A stretch of 64,000 nt of DNA from Ramlibacter tataouinensis (GTDB lineage: Bacteria; Pseudomonadota; Gammaproteobacteria; Burkholderiales; Burkholderiaceae_C), in the NCBI RefSeq assembly GCF_001580455.1, contig NZ_CP010951.1:2815001-2879000 (forward strand). Direction: 5' to 3'. Both the position numbers and the translations under genes were made by a program. Numbering within the stretch: position 1 is the stretch's first letter; each line of letters starts with the position of its first letter. Below are positions 1-8,857 of this stretch, in pieces. Below the pieces are notes generated by a model. That model was not told the DNA's origin and made no database searches. It worked only from the letters and a program-made list of their open reading frames with translations.

Positions 1-67
1 TGTGGTCGTCGACGCCTTGATCATCGGTTCGCTCGACGAGGGCAGCCCGCCCACGATGCCGAAGTGA
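1..67 (+). CDS. C-terminal end of a probable microcompartment vertex protein (EutN/CcmL-like), partial
   Basis: Only the last 21 codons are inside the window; the frame is open from the left edge and stops at TGA 65-67. The visible peptide contains VVVDALIIGSLDEG, which resembles the final beta strand of EutN/CcmL pentamers, the proteins that cap the vertices of bacterial microcompartments. The assignment rests mainly on context, since the next two genes are microcompartment shell proteins on the same strand. It could equally be the end of another locus protein. The rest of the locus, including any encapsulated enzymes, lies to the left of the window. Confidence 0.4.
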   Translation, partial: VVVDALIIGSLDEGSPPTMPK

Positions 68-141
68 ACCAACGCGAATCCCTTTCTTCCCCGCCGGCAT
101 CCCGCCGGCTTTCCACGATTCAACCCACCCAGGAGCACACC

Positions 142-414
<273 letters not shown>

Positions 415-419
415 GCCAC

Positions 420-1079
420 ATGGCCCCCACTGCAAAGGCCGCGCCGGCGCGCCCGGCCGCGGAGCTTCGCGTCTGCCTGATGCTGACCGAGCTGCAGCGG
501 CAGTTCGCATCGTGGATGAGTTCGCCGGTCGGCGCGCGCGGCTATGTCGCGATGCAGGGCATGCATGCGCTGCTGATCGAGATTGCGCCCGGGCTGGCCA
601 TCCAGCGCATCGTCGACCGCGCGCTCAAGCAGGAGCCTGGACTCGAGCCGGGCATCCTCGCCGTCGAACGGCAGTTCGGCGTGCTGGAGCTGCACGGCAA
701 CGACGAAGAGGCGCTGAAGCGTGCCCGCCAGGCGATCCTCGACGACTTGGGCACCACGGCCGACGCGCAGCTCAAGCCGCAGATCCTGTACAGCGACATC
801 GTCGAAGACATCACCGACCAGCACGCGGTGCTGATCAACCGCACGCGGCAGGCCAACATGGCCTTGCCCGGGCAGAGCCTGCTGCTGATGGAAGTCGCGC
901 CGGCGCTGTACGGTGCCTACATGGGCAACGAGGCCGAGAAAGCCGCACCGGACTTGAGCCTGGTGGAGTGCAGCATGATCGGCGCCAGCGGCCGGCTCTA
1001 CCTGGCCGGCCCGACGGCCTCGCTGCGCAAGGCCCAGGCCCATGTCGAGCGCATGCTGGCCGCTGTTGTCGGGCGCTGA
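420..1079 (+). CDS. Tandem-domain microcompartment shell protein (BMC-T)
   Basis: A 219-residue protein whose two halves (about residues 15-115 and 116-217) each look like a divergent BMC domain; both halves end in an alpha-beta unit with a similar pattern (ERQFGVLELHGNDEEALKRA and SGRLYLAGPTASLRKAQAHV). Length and duplication fit BMC-T trimers, which carry larger, sometimes gated pores for metabolites or cofactors. The order of elements suggests the circularly permuted subtype, but this needs a structure-based alignment. It starts 5 bases after the BMC-H stop. It ends 6 bases before the stop of the convergent AraC gene, so the shell operon appears to end here. Confidence 0.8.
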   Translation: MAPTAKAAPARPAAELRVCLMLTELQRQFASWMSSPVGARGYVAMQGMHALLIEIAPGLAIQRIVDRALKQEPGLEPGILAVERQFGVLELHGNDEEALKRARQAILDDLGTTADAQLKPQILYSDIVEDITDQHAVLINRTRQANMALPGQSLLLMEVAPALYGAYMGNEAEKAAPDLSLVECSMIGASGRLYLAGPTASLRKAQAHVERMLAAVVGR

Positions 1080-1085
1080 GGCCAG

Positions 1086-2090
1086 CTATTCGCCGCCGCG
1101 CCGATAGGCGCCCGGCGCGCTGCCGGTCCAGGCCTTGAAGGCGCGCTGGAAGTTGGCGCTGTCGGCAAACCCCAACTCCTCGGCCAGCACGGCCAGCGGC
1201 ACCTTGCTGGTGTTCAGGCGCACGATCGCGATGTCGCGGCGCAGCTGATCGCGCAGGGCCTGGAAGGAGGTGCCTTCGCTGGCCAGGCGGCGCTGCAGCG
1301 TGGAGCTGGACATGTGCAAGGCCTCGGCGGCGGCGCCGAGGTCGGGCCAGGCCGGCTGCGTGTGCTGCAAGTAGCGGCGCAGGCGCTCGCTCACCCGTGA
1401 CTCGTCGCGCCGCGGCACGATGATCTGGGCCTGCGAGTCGAGCAGGAAGGCGCGCAGGCTCTCCTCGTCGCGCCGCACCGGCTCCTGGAGCCGTTGCACG
1501 GTGAACCAGAACGTCGACCGGGGCTGCCCGAATCGAAGCGGCGCTGGAAATATCTTGCCGTAGCTGGCTGCGTGCGGCGGGCACTCGAAGGCGAAGTCGA
1601 AGCGCTCGATGCGCAGGCGGCCACCGACCAGCCAGGCGGCCAGCCGCCAGATGACGCGCACCAGCATCTCCTGAAAAAAGATCGGCGCCGCAACCGATGG
1701 ATGGATGAGCCGCAACGACACGCCCGCCAATCCGCCTTCGCGAACCTGCTCGAGCATCACGTCATCCTGCAGCAGACCCAAGGTGTGGGCGATGCGGCGC
1801 AAAGCCACTTCGAGCGTCCCCGCCGTGAGCGCCGAGCGCGCCAGCAACGCAAAGCTGCCGCGCTTGAGGGGGCGCGACATGAAGCCCAGCGACTCGTCGT
1901 CCAGCCGCTCGATCAAGGAGCGGAACAGTGCCGCGTACTGGTCGGCGGTGACGCGGCTGCCGGGCTGCGCCAACAGCTCCGGCGCGATGCCGGCATCGGC
2001 CAGGAAGGGCTCCACCGGCCTGCCGCGGGCCTGCACGCCCGAGAGCAGGCCGTGGACGAGGGCAATCGAAATGGTGACCGCGGAGTGCAT
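1086..2090 (-). CDS. AraC-family transcriptional regulator with Arabinose_bd-like N-terminal domain
   Basis: About 334 residues. Residues 10-200 match the Arabinose_bd type sensor domain seen in OruR/ArgR/FeaR-like AraC regulators, and the last 100 residues form the double helix-turn-helix DNA-binding domain, including LHMSSSTLQRRLASEGTSF and the signature LAEELGFADSANFQRAFKAW. Such proteins usually activate a nearby catabolic operon when a ligand is bound. The ATG at 2090 is chosen over an in-frame TTG at 2111; neither has a strong ribosome site. It lies 131 bases downstream of the sulfatase gene on the same strand and convergent with the shell operon, so either could be its target; the sulfatase/ligase pair is the more natural guess. 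Confidence 0.88.
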   Translation of the reverse strand: MHSAVTISIALVHGLLSGVQARGRPVEPFLADAGIAPELLAQPGSRVTADQYAALFRSLIERLDDESLGFMSRPLKRGSFALLARSALTAGTLEVALRRIAHTLGLLQDDVMLEQVREGGLAGVSLRLIHPSVAAPIFFQEMLVRVIWRLAAWLVGGRLRIERFDFAFECPPHAASYGKIFPAPLRFGQPRSTFWFTVQRLQEPVRRDEESLRAFLLDSQAQIIVPRRDESRVSERLRRYLQHTQPAWPDLGAAAEALHMSSSTLQRRLASEGTSFQALRDQLRRDIAIVRLNTSKVPLAVLAEELGFADSANFQRAFKAWTGSAPGAYRRGGE

Positions 2091-2221
2091 CGGGTGAGAT
2101 GCAGAAAGCAAGGAAGCGCTTTCCGTATTTCAACAGTATCGCCTCCGAATCGTACTGGGCACGCACCCTCTGGCGGGGTCCGCGCCCGTCGATCTGCAGT
2201 GCGAACGATGCGGACCGCCGC

Positions 2222-4549
2222 CTAGTCGACGGCGAGCGCTGCCGCCGCGAGTTTCTCCAGGTCCAGATACTGGGCCTGCTCGACAGTGACGGCGACCGCC
2301 TGGATCGTTCCGCCCTGGAACTCTCCGGGCGTCGTGTAGCCCTCACTCACGGCGTCGCCGCTGTCGCGGCCGATGCACAACCCGTCGCCCGAGAGCGTGA
2401 ACTTGCCCGGCTGGGTCTTCATGGGCCCTTCGGCGACGACCTTGTCGTTCACATAGAGCTTGGTCTTGCCAAGGGACTCGCCCAGCTTGCCGGCGCTGTC
2501 GCGGATGAACTCCATCCCCAGCGTGTACTTCCCGGGCTTGAGGGCGGGCGAGACGAAGGTCTGCTCGGGCTTGATGCCGAGGAAGTTGTAGACGTAGTGG
2601 AGCTTCTGGTCCTTGATGTAGAGCGTATGGCCACCGAAGCGCGAGCCGTGGGCGAAGATGACGCCCGCGCACTTCGGATCGGTGATCTCGACGTTCGCCA
2701 GGATCTTGTACGAGCGGCCACGGCAGTTCACCGCAACGCCCTCCGGGACCGGCGAGGTGCCCGGGTAGTAGACGTAGCGCTCGCGCGCCTCTTCCTCCGC
2801 GGGACGCGGCGTCATCAGGATCTCCCCGGCCGTGCGATCGTCGAGCGGCAGGACCAAGTTCCGCTCGGCCTCCTCGGACCACGCCTTCTTCAGCGCCTCG
2901 AGCTTGTCAGGGTGCTCCTTCGCGAGGTTCTTGGATTCGGAGCGATCCTCGTCGACGTGATAGAGCTCCCATGCATCCTTGTCGTACTGACCCTTCCTGG
3001 CAAACGGGGCATGCAGGGCTGACGCCTTCCAGCCGTCTTCCCAAACGCCGCGCGTGCCGAACATCGCGTAGTACTGGCGCTTCTTCGGCGTCGGCGCGTC
3101 GGCTTGATCGAAGCTGTAGCGCATCGACTGGCCGGACAGCGGGTATTGATCGACACCGCGATAGGTCTTCGGCATCTCGAGCCCGCAGATATCGAGGATG
3201 GTCGGCACCACGTCCACGCAGTGGTGATACTGGTGACGCACCTGGCCCTTGGCCTTGATGCCCTTGGGCCAGGAGACGATCATCGGCGCGCAGGTGCCGC
3301 CTGCGAACTGCGAGTAGCGCTTGAACATCTGGAACGGCGTGGAGAAGGCGACCGCCCAGCCGGTCGGGAAGTGGCCGTAGGTGTCGACGCCGCCGAGCTT
3401 GTCGATCAGCTTCATGTTCTCGGCGAGATCGTCCGGGTAGTTGTTGAAGAACTTGTTCTCGTTGACCGAGCCGTTGGGCGTGCCCTCGCCGGAAGCGCCA
3501 TTGTCGGCACAGTAGAACACCAGCGTGTTATCGAGCTGGCCGGTGTCTTCGAGGTAAGCCACCAGGCGGCCGACCTCGACGTCGGTGTACTCGGAGAACC
3601 CGGCGTAGACCTCGGCCATGCGCGCGAAGAGCTTCTTCTCCTCGGCGTTCAGCGTGGCCCATGGACGCACATGGTCGGCCTCGGCTTGCACGTCCTCGGG
3701 CAGCGGGTTGATCGGCGTGAGCGCGGTGCCTTTCGGCATGACGCCCTTGTCGATCATGCGCTTGAGCACCCACTCGCGGTAGGCCTCGTAGCCATCGTCG
3801 AACTTGCCCTTGTACCTGTCGATGTACTCCTGGGGCGCATGGTGCGGCGCGTGGTTGGCACCCGGGCACAGCCACAGGTACCACGGCTTCGACGGGTTGG
3901 AGGCCTTCTGGTCCTTGATCATCCCGATCGCCTTGTCGACCAGGTCCTTCGACAGGTGATAGCCCTCCTCAGGCCCATACTCCTGGTCGATGAACCGGCT
4001 GTCCTCGACGAGATCCGGATACCACTGGTTGGTCTCGCCGCCCAGGAAGCCGTAGAAGCGGTCGAAGCCCTTCATCAATGGCCATTCCTTGCGGCTGCCG
4101 CCTGGGGCCACGTCCTGCTCGGGCACGTTGTGGTTCTTGCCAAGCCAGAACGTGCTCCAGCCCGCGTCCTGCAGCAGTTGTCCGATCGTTGCGCACTGCT
4201 CTGGGATCCGGCCATTGCTGCCAGGGAAGCCGTTGGCCGCTTCGGTGATCGCCGAACAGCCGTTCAGGTGGTGGTTGCGTCCCGTGAGGAAAGCGGAGCG
4301 GGTCGGCGAACAGAGCGCCGTTGTATGCCACTGCGAGTAGAGCAGGCCCTTGTCGGCCAGTTTTTGCGCGGTGGGCATGTTGATGGCGCCCCCGAACGGC
4401 GACCAGGCGGCAAGTCCCGTGTCGTCATACAGGACGATCAGGATGTTGGGGGCGCCTTTGGGCGCCCTTTTCGGAATGTACGGTTCCCAGTCTGGCGTGG
4501 AATCGCGGACGTCGAGCTTGATGACGCCTTTGAAGGCCTTGGTTCCCAT
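2222..4549 (-). CDS. Large Cys-type arylsulfatase
   Basis: 775 residues. The sulfatase signature CSPTRSAFLTGR begins at Cys80; this Cys must be oxidised to formylglycine for activity. Early metal-binding acidic residues (LYDDTG, 42-43) and a later CADNGASGEGTPNGS segment fit the alkaline-phosphatase-like sulfatase fold. The C-terminal 200 residues form a beta-rich extension found in the roughly 780-residue bacterial arylsulfatases. No signal peptide is present, so the enzyme is probably cytoplasmic. The ATG at 4549 has GGAGA close upstream; the long in-frame extension beyond it looks non-coding. No maturase (FGE or anaerobic SME) is in the window. The substrate is unknown; the divergent acyl-CoA ligase suggests use of a sulfated organic acid or alkyl sulfate, which is inference. 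Confidence 0.92.
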   Translation of the reverse strand: MGTKAFKGVIKLDVRDSTPDWEPYIPKRAPKGAPNILIVLYDDTGLAAWSPFGGAINMPTAQKLADKGLLYSQWHTTALCSPTRSAFLTGRNHHLNGCSAITEAANGFPGSNGRIPEQCATIGQLLQDAGWSTFWLGKNHNVPEQDVAPGGSRKEWPLMKGFDRFYGFLGGETNQWYPDLVEDSRFIDQEYGPEEGYHLSKDLVDKAIGMIKDQKASNPSKPWYLWLCPGANHAPHHAPQEYIDRYKGKFDDGYEAYREWVLKRMIDKGVMPKGTALTPINPLPEDVQAEADHVRPWATLNAEEKKLFARMAEVYAGFSEYTDVEVGRLVAYLEDTGQLDNTLVFYCADNGASGEGTPNGSVNENKFFNNYPDDLAENMKLIDKLGGVDTYGHFPTGWAVAFSTPFQMFKRYSQFAGGTCAPMIVSWPKGIKAKGQVRHQYHHCVDVVPTILDICGLEMPKTYRGVDQYPLSGQSMRYSFDQADAPTPKKRQYYAMFGTRGVWEDGWKASALHAPFARKGQYDKDAWELYHVDEDRSESKNLAKEHPDKLEALKKAWSEEAERNLVLPLDDRTAGEILMTPRPAEEEARERYVYYPGTSPVPEGVAVNCRGRSYKILANVEITDPKCAGVIFAHGSRFGGHTLYIKDQKLHYVYNFLGIKPEQTFVSPALKPGKYTLGMEFIRDSAGKLGESLGKTKLYVNDKVVAEGPMKTQPGKFTLSGDGLCIGRDSGDAVSEGYTTPGEFQGGTIQAVAVTVEQAQYLDLEKLAAAALAVD

Positions 4550-4874
4550 ATGGAGTCTCCTTCGATCGCGGCATTCCCGGAGGGCGGCAACGCTACGCGT
4601 CCGGCCAGGCAACCGCAATTGGACCTTGGTCCGATGTTCAGAGGCGGCCTCGACAGTGTCGGCGCCGCACCCGCTGCCTGTGATTGCTGGGCCAGAACCC
4701 ACGGAACAGTGATCGGCGGCGGAGCCATCGAGCCGGGGCCGCAATTTGAGGTCTATTGCCATGCAGTCGCCGCTCTTTGCCATCGCCCGCGCGCCTGGCA
4801 GTTCATACCATCAGCCGCACCCACGAGACATGGGCCGAGCCTCCCAACCATCAGAGAGAAAGAGCGAGACAAGC
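4550..4874. promoter_or_regulatory. Divergent intergenic region between sulfatase and acyl-CoA ligase
   Basis: 325 bases separate the two divergent start codons. No convincing coding frame was found. It should hold both promoters and probably sites for the local AraC regulator, but no clear repeated operator was recognised by eye. The ligase frame is open through part of it (from 4746), without a better start site. Confidence 0.45.
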
Positions 4875-6434
4875 ATGTACCTGACCCAGGCATTGCACCG
4901 CGCGGTGCAGCAGCATCCCGACCGTATCGCGGTGCGCTTCGGCACGCGCCAACGCACCTTCCGCGAGTTCACCGACCGCGTGGCGCGCCTCGCCGGCGCT
5001 TTGCAGCATCTGGGCATGCAAACCGGCGACCGCGTCGCGATGCTGTCGCTCAACTCCGACCTGTACCTCGAGTACCAGATGGGGGTGCCCTGGGGCGGCG
5101 GCGTGCTCAACCCCTGCAACATCCGCTGGTCCGCGGCGGAAATCCTGTACTCGCTCGACGATTCGGGCTCCACCATCCTGCTGGTCGACCAGACCTTCGC
5201 GCCGATGGTCGAGCAGTTCCGGCCGAAGGCGCGAACCCTGCGCGAAGTGATCTATTGCGGCGATGGCGACATACCGTCCGGCATGCACGGCTATGAGGCA
5301 CTGCTCGCCCAGGCCACCGCGGTGCCCGATGCGGTGCGCCGCGGGGAAGACCTGGCCGGCATCTTCTACACCGGTGGCACGACCGGCTTCCCGAAGGGCG
5401 TGATGCTCAGTCACGCCGGGATGTGCAGCTCGGGCCTCGCGCTGCACGCCGAGCGTCTGGTCACGCCGGGCGGCACCTTCCTGCATGCCGCGCCGATGTT
5501 CCACCTGGCCGACATGGGTCTCTCGCTGCCGCACTGGATCGAGGGCAACACGCATTCGATCATCCCCGCGTTCAATCCGGAGACGGTGCTGGACACGCTG
5601 GCACGCGACGGCGTCACCGAGGCCTTGCTCGTGCCCACGATGATCCAGATGCTGGTCGACCACCCGGCGATGAAGAAGCCACGCGACCTCGGCGCGCTGA
5701 AGACCATGATCTACGGCGCATCGCCGATTTCCGAGGCCGTACTCGATCGCGCGATGGCCGCGTTGCCGGGCGTAGCCTTCGTGCAGGCCTACGGCATGAC
5801 CGAGCTGTCGCCGTTGGCGACCATCAGCCCGCCCTGGACGCACACCGCCGAAGGGCGAAAGCGCGGCAAGCTTCGCTCCGCGGGGCGCGCCAGCTATTGC
5901 ACCGAAGTGCGCATAGTCGATACGCTGGGGCACGAAGTGCCGCGCGGCACGGTTGGCGAGGTCGCGGTGCGCGGCCCCAATGTGATGCAGGGCTACTGGA
6001 ACAAACCCGAGCAGACCGCGGCGGCCTTGCGCGACGGCTGGATGCACACCGGCGACGGCGCCTACATGGACGAGGACGGCTTCATCTTCATCGTCGATCG
6101 CCTCAAGGACATGATCATCAGCGGCGGCGAGAACGTGTATTCGGCCGAAGTCGAGAACGTGATCGCGCAGCACCCGACAGTGGCCGCGTGCGCCGTGATC
6201 GGCATTCCGAGCGAGCAGTGGGGCGAGTCGGTGCACGCGTCCGTCGTGCTCAAGCCGGGCGCGGCGGTCACGGCCGAAGCGCTGATTGCCCACTGCAAGG
6301 CATTGATCGCCGGCTACAAGTGCCCGCGCAGCGTGGACTTCCGCGATGCGCTGCCGCTATCCGGCGCCGGAAAGATCCTGAAGACCGAGCTGCGCAAGCC
6401 CTATTGGGAAGGGCGCGCGCGCCAGGTCGGCTGA
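4875..6434 (+). CDS. Acyl-CoA synthetase (AMP-forming, FadD-like)
   Basis: 519 residues with all class I adenylate-forming motifs: the phosphate loop YTGGTTGFPKGVMLSH near residue 175, YGMTELSP near 305, the hinge GDGAYMDEDGFIFIVDR near 400 followed by LKDMIISGGENVYSAEVENV, and the catalytic-lysine region GAGKILKTELRKPYW at the end. It activates a carboxylic acid to its CoA thioester through an acyl-adenylate. The chain length or ring type accepted cannot be told from sequence. The ATG at 4875 begins the family-like N-terminus (MYLTQALHRAVQQHPDRIAV); GAGAAAGAG upstream is a weak ribosome site. Divergent from the sulfatase, so a shared pathway is plausible. Confidence 0.92.
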   Translation: MYLTQALHRAVQQHPDRIAVRFGTRQRTFREFTDRVARLAGALQHLGMQTGDRVAMLSLNSDLYLEYQMGVPWGGGVLNPCNIRWSAAEILYSLDDSGSTILLVDQTFAPMVEQFRPKARTLREVIYCGDGDIPSGMHGYEALLAQATAVPDAVRRGEDLAGIFYTGGTTGFPKGVMLSHAGMCSSGLALHAERLVTPGGTFLHAAPMFHLADMGLSLPHWIEGNTHSIIPAFNPETVLDTLARDGVTEALLVPTMIQMLVDHPAMKKPRDLGALKTMIYGASPISEAVLDRAMAALPGVAFVQAYGMTELSPLATISPPWTHTAEGRKRGKLRSAGRASYCTEVRIVDTLGHEVPRGTVGEVAVRGPNVMQGYWNKPEQTAAALRDGWMHTGDGAYMDEDGFIFIVDRLKDMIISGGENVYSAEVENVIAQHPTVAACAVIGIPSEQWGESVHASVVLKPGAAVTAEALIAHCKALIAGYKCPRSVDFRDALPLSGAGKILKTELRKPYWEGRARQVG

Positions 6435-6648
6435 CATCCACTGGCGTTTGACCGTGCAGCAAGGCAGCCTGCTCGCCGCAGAAAACAGCTAGCAGGCCGC
6501 TGCTGCTCCGCTTGTAGCGCATCGCGCGCCAACCCACTCGTCCCCAATCGGTCGATCTGCAAATCCAGGACGCCCTCTGACGCGCGCCGGAAAGGGCCTG
6601 CACCAGCGCAGGCCGGCGGCTGACCGCGAGTGGGGGCGGATTCGCTCA

Positions 6649-6669
6649 GGGACGCTCTCAGAGCGTCCC
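6649..6669. terminator. Perfect 9-bp inverted repeat, terminator-like or operator
   Basis: GGGACGCTC, a 3-base loop (TCA), then GAGCGTCCC. It lies 215 bases after the acyl-CoA ligase stop and 60 bases before the response-regulator start. There is no T-run on either side, so it may be a non-canonical terminator, a 5'-leader hairpin or a protein-binding palindrome. Confidence 0.45.
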
Positions 6670-6728
6670 TAAGCTCACAGGTGCTGTTTCACCTTCAGGT
6701 CAGCAGCGGTTCTGTGGAGAGTCCCAAT

Positions 6729-7445
6729 ATGTTGAAAGACTCCAACGTGGCGACGAACAGTCATCGCCGCGGCGGCGCTGCGCCGCGCCTGCGATCTGAA
6801 ACGGCCGCCAGTCTCATAAAGGTCGCCATCGTCGACGATCACGCGATCGTGCGCACTGCCTTGCGCCAGTTTCTGTCCGAGATCGTGGACCTTTGCGTGG
6901 TGGGCGAAGCCGCGAGCGGCCGCGAGGCGATCGACCTGGTCCGCAATACCGAGATCGACGTATTGATCATGGACTTGGTGATGCCGGGCCAAAACGGCAT
7001 CGATGCCCTGGCCATGATCCGGGCCAAGGCCCCCGAGGCGGGGATCCTGATCCTGTCGGGCTATCCTGAGGAGCAGTACGCAGTCTGCCTCATACGCCGG
7101 GGCGCGAGTGGCTACCTGAACAAGGATTGCGAGCCGATGGAAATCGTCAGTGCAATCCGCCTGATCGGCCTCGGGCGCCACTACATCTCGCCGTCCGTCG
7201 CCGAACTGATGGTCGTGCAGCTTGACCGCAAAGAAGGCAGCCCCGCCCATGACCTGCTGTCCGAGCGTGAGTTCCAGATTTTCCTGAAGCTGGCCAGGGG
7301 CGAGACTCCAGGCCAGATCGCGCATGAGCTCTCATTGAGCGCCAAGACGGTGAGTACGTACCGAACGCAGCTCATGGAAAAGATGAGCCTGTCGTCCAAC
7401 AGCGACCTCACCTACTACGCGTTGAAGAATAGGCTCATTGATTGA
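6729..7445 (+). CDS. NarL/FixJ-type (LuxR-HTH) response regulator
   Basis: 238 residues. Receiver domain at about residues 30-150 with acidic pocket IVDDHAIVR, phospho-acceptor Asp82 in LIMDLVMPG, and conserved Lys in GYLNKDCEP. LuxR-type helix-turn-helix at about 172-232 (LSEREFQIFLKLARGETPGQ, LSLSAKTVSTYRTQLMEKM). The ATG at 6729 has GGAGAG at good spacing; the longer frame from 6630 crosses the upstream hairpin and looks non-coding. No cognate sensor kinase is adjacent on the same strand. Its stop is within 60 bases of the next start, so it is likely co-transcribed with the phospholipase-D-family gene; that coupling suggests an envelope-stress or lipid signal, which is inference. Confidence 0.93.
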   Translation: MLKDSNVATNSHRRGGAAPRLRSETAASLIKVAIVDDHAIVRTALRQFLSEIVDLCVVGEAASGREAIDLVRNTEIDVLIMDLVMPGQNGIDALAMIRAKAPEAGILILSGYPEEQYAVCLIRRGASGYLNKDCEPMEIVSAIRLIGLGRHYISPSVAELMVVQLDRKEGSPAHDLLSEREFQIFLKLARGETPGQIAHELSLSAKTVSTYRTQLMEKMSLSSNSDLTYYALKNRLID

Positions 7446-7501
7446 GCCTGCCAAATGGCGACGCGACCCTATCGATGGATGGTCGACGCGTCAGGGTCAG
7501 A

Positions 7502-8821
7502 ATGAAATGGCCTAGACGGGTCCAGCTTCCCAGAGGCGCGGCTATGAAAGGCCGGGGGGTATGGATCGCGGTCACGAGCAGCCTGCTGACGCTGGGCGCG
7601 GTTTTCGTCGTACTCAACCTCGCCAGTGGTGAGAAGAAGATCGAGCAGCGGTTGGAGCGACTGTACGCGACGAACGACCCGCAGTTTCGGCGCGCGATGG
7701 GCAACTTGCTCGGGCCTCCGATCCTGGAGGGCAACAAGACCGAAGTGCTTGTCAACGGGGACATGATCTTTGCGGCCATGCTGAGCGCGATCAAGCAGGC
7801 GCGCCGCACGATCACGTTCGAGACCTACATCTACTGGTCGGAAACGATCGGAAGGGAATTCGCCGATGCTCTGATTGAACGAGCTCGCGCCGGTGTCAAG
7901 GTTCATGTGCTGCTGGATTGGGTAGGCAGTTCCAGGATGGACGCGCGCTACCTCGAGGAGATGAAGGCCGCAGGCATCGAAGTCGAGCGCTATCACGAGC
8001 CGCACTGGTCGAACCTGCAACGCATGAACAACCGCACACACCGCAAGGTGCTGGTCGTCGACGGCGTAGTCGGGTTCACCGGTGGTGTCGGCATTGCGGA
8101 CAAATGGCGCGGGAACGCGCAGGACAAGGAGCACTGGCGCGACACTCACTTCCGGGTGGAAGGCCCCGTGGTGGCGCAGATGCAGGCCGTGTTCATGGAC
8201 AACTGGATCAAGGCCACCGGTCGCGTCATGCATGGAGAGGACTACTTCCCGGCGCTGAAGGTGCGCGGCGATGAGGCCGCCCAAATGTTCAGCAGTTCGC
8301 CAACCGGTGGCAGCGAGAGCATGCACCTGATGTACCTCATGGCCATCACGGCTGCGACCCGCAGCATTCACCTGTCCAATTCGTACTTCGTACCGGACGA
8401 GCTGGTGGTGAAGGCGCTTGCGGCGGCTGCCAGGCGTGGGGTCCAGGTCCGGGTCATCACGCCGGGACCGGACATCGATACCGACGTGGTGCGTCGCGCG
8501 TCGCGCGCACGATGGGGTGAGTTGCTCGAAGCGGGGGTGGTGATCGCCGAATACCAGCCAACGATGTTCCACTGCAAGGTGCTGGTCATCGATGGGCTAA
8601 TGGTGTCGGTGGGCTCGACCAATTTCGACAACCGGTCATTCAGGATCAATGACGAGGCGAACCTGAATGTTGTCAGCGAAGCGTTTGCGCGACGCCAGAT
8701 CCAGATATTCGACGAGGATTTCCGGCAATCCAAGCCGATGACACTGCAGGCATGGCGGGGTCGACCCTGGCAGGAGAAGGCGCTCGAGCGCGTGGCATCT
8801 CTGTTCGGCAACCAGCTCTGA
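7502..8821 (+). CDS. Cardiolipin synthase-like phospholipase D family protein
   Basis: About 439 residues. One N-terminal membrane segment (about residues 20-40, WIAVTSSLLTLGAVFVVLNL) is followed by two HKD catalytic motifs: HRKVLVVDGVVGFTGG near residue 180 and HCKVLVIDGLMVSVGSTNFD near residue 357. This is the architecture of bacterial ClsB/ClsC-like cardiolipin synthases, which transfer phosphatidyl groups between lipids at the inner membrane. Two ATG starts are plausible: 7502 (AGGG upstream) and 7544 (GAGG upstream, 7-base spacing); the membrane segment is kept by both. The frame even overlaps the upstream regulator's stop if a TTG at 7442 is used. Family membership is secure; the exact lipid reaction is not. 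Confidence 0.9.
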   Translation: MKWPRRVQLPRGAAMKGRGVWIAVTSSLLTLGAVFVVLNLASGEKKIEQRLERLYATNDPQFRRAMGNLLGPPILEGNKTEVLVNGDMIFAAMLSAIKQARRTITFETYIYWSETIGREFADALIERARAGVKVHVLLDWVGSSRMDARYLEEMKAAGIEVERYHEPHWSNLQRMNNRTHRKVLVVDGVVGFTGGVGIADKWRGNAQDKEHWRDTHFRVEGPVVAQMQAVFMDNWIKATGRVMHGEDYFPALKVRGDEAAQMFSSSPTGGSESMHLMYLMAITAATRSIHLSNSYFVPDELVVKALAAAARRGVQVRVITPGPDIDTDVVRRASRARWGELLEAGVVIAEYQPTMFHCKVLVIDGLMVSVGSTNFDNRSFRINDEANLNVVSEAFARRQIQIFDEDFRQSKPMTLQAWRGRPWQEKALERVASLFGNQL

Positions 8822-8824
8822 GGC

Positions 8825-8844
8825 GACCTGCGCCGCGGCAGGTC
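8825..8844. terminator. Bidirectional hairpin between convergent genes
   Basis: GACCTGC, a 6-base loop, then GCAGGTC, located 3 bases after the phospholipase-family stop and 14 bases before the stop of the convergent hybrid kinase. There is no T-run, but position and 7-bp GC-rich stem fit a shared terminator. Confidence 0.5.
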
Positions 8845-8857
8845 CGTGAGTTACCCC

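Noticed and set aside
2222..5296. Long plus-strand frame antisense to the sulfatase (3104-5296) and similar long frames opposite the hybrid kinase and PQQ genes
   Set aside because: High GC content keeps antisense frames open. Their translations are Arg/Val/His-rich without domains and run opposite to secure genes.
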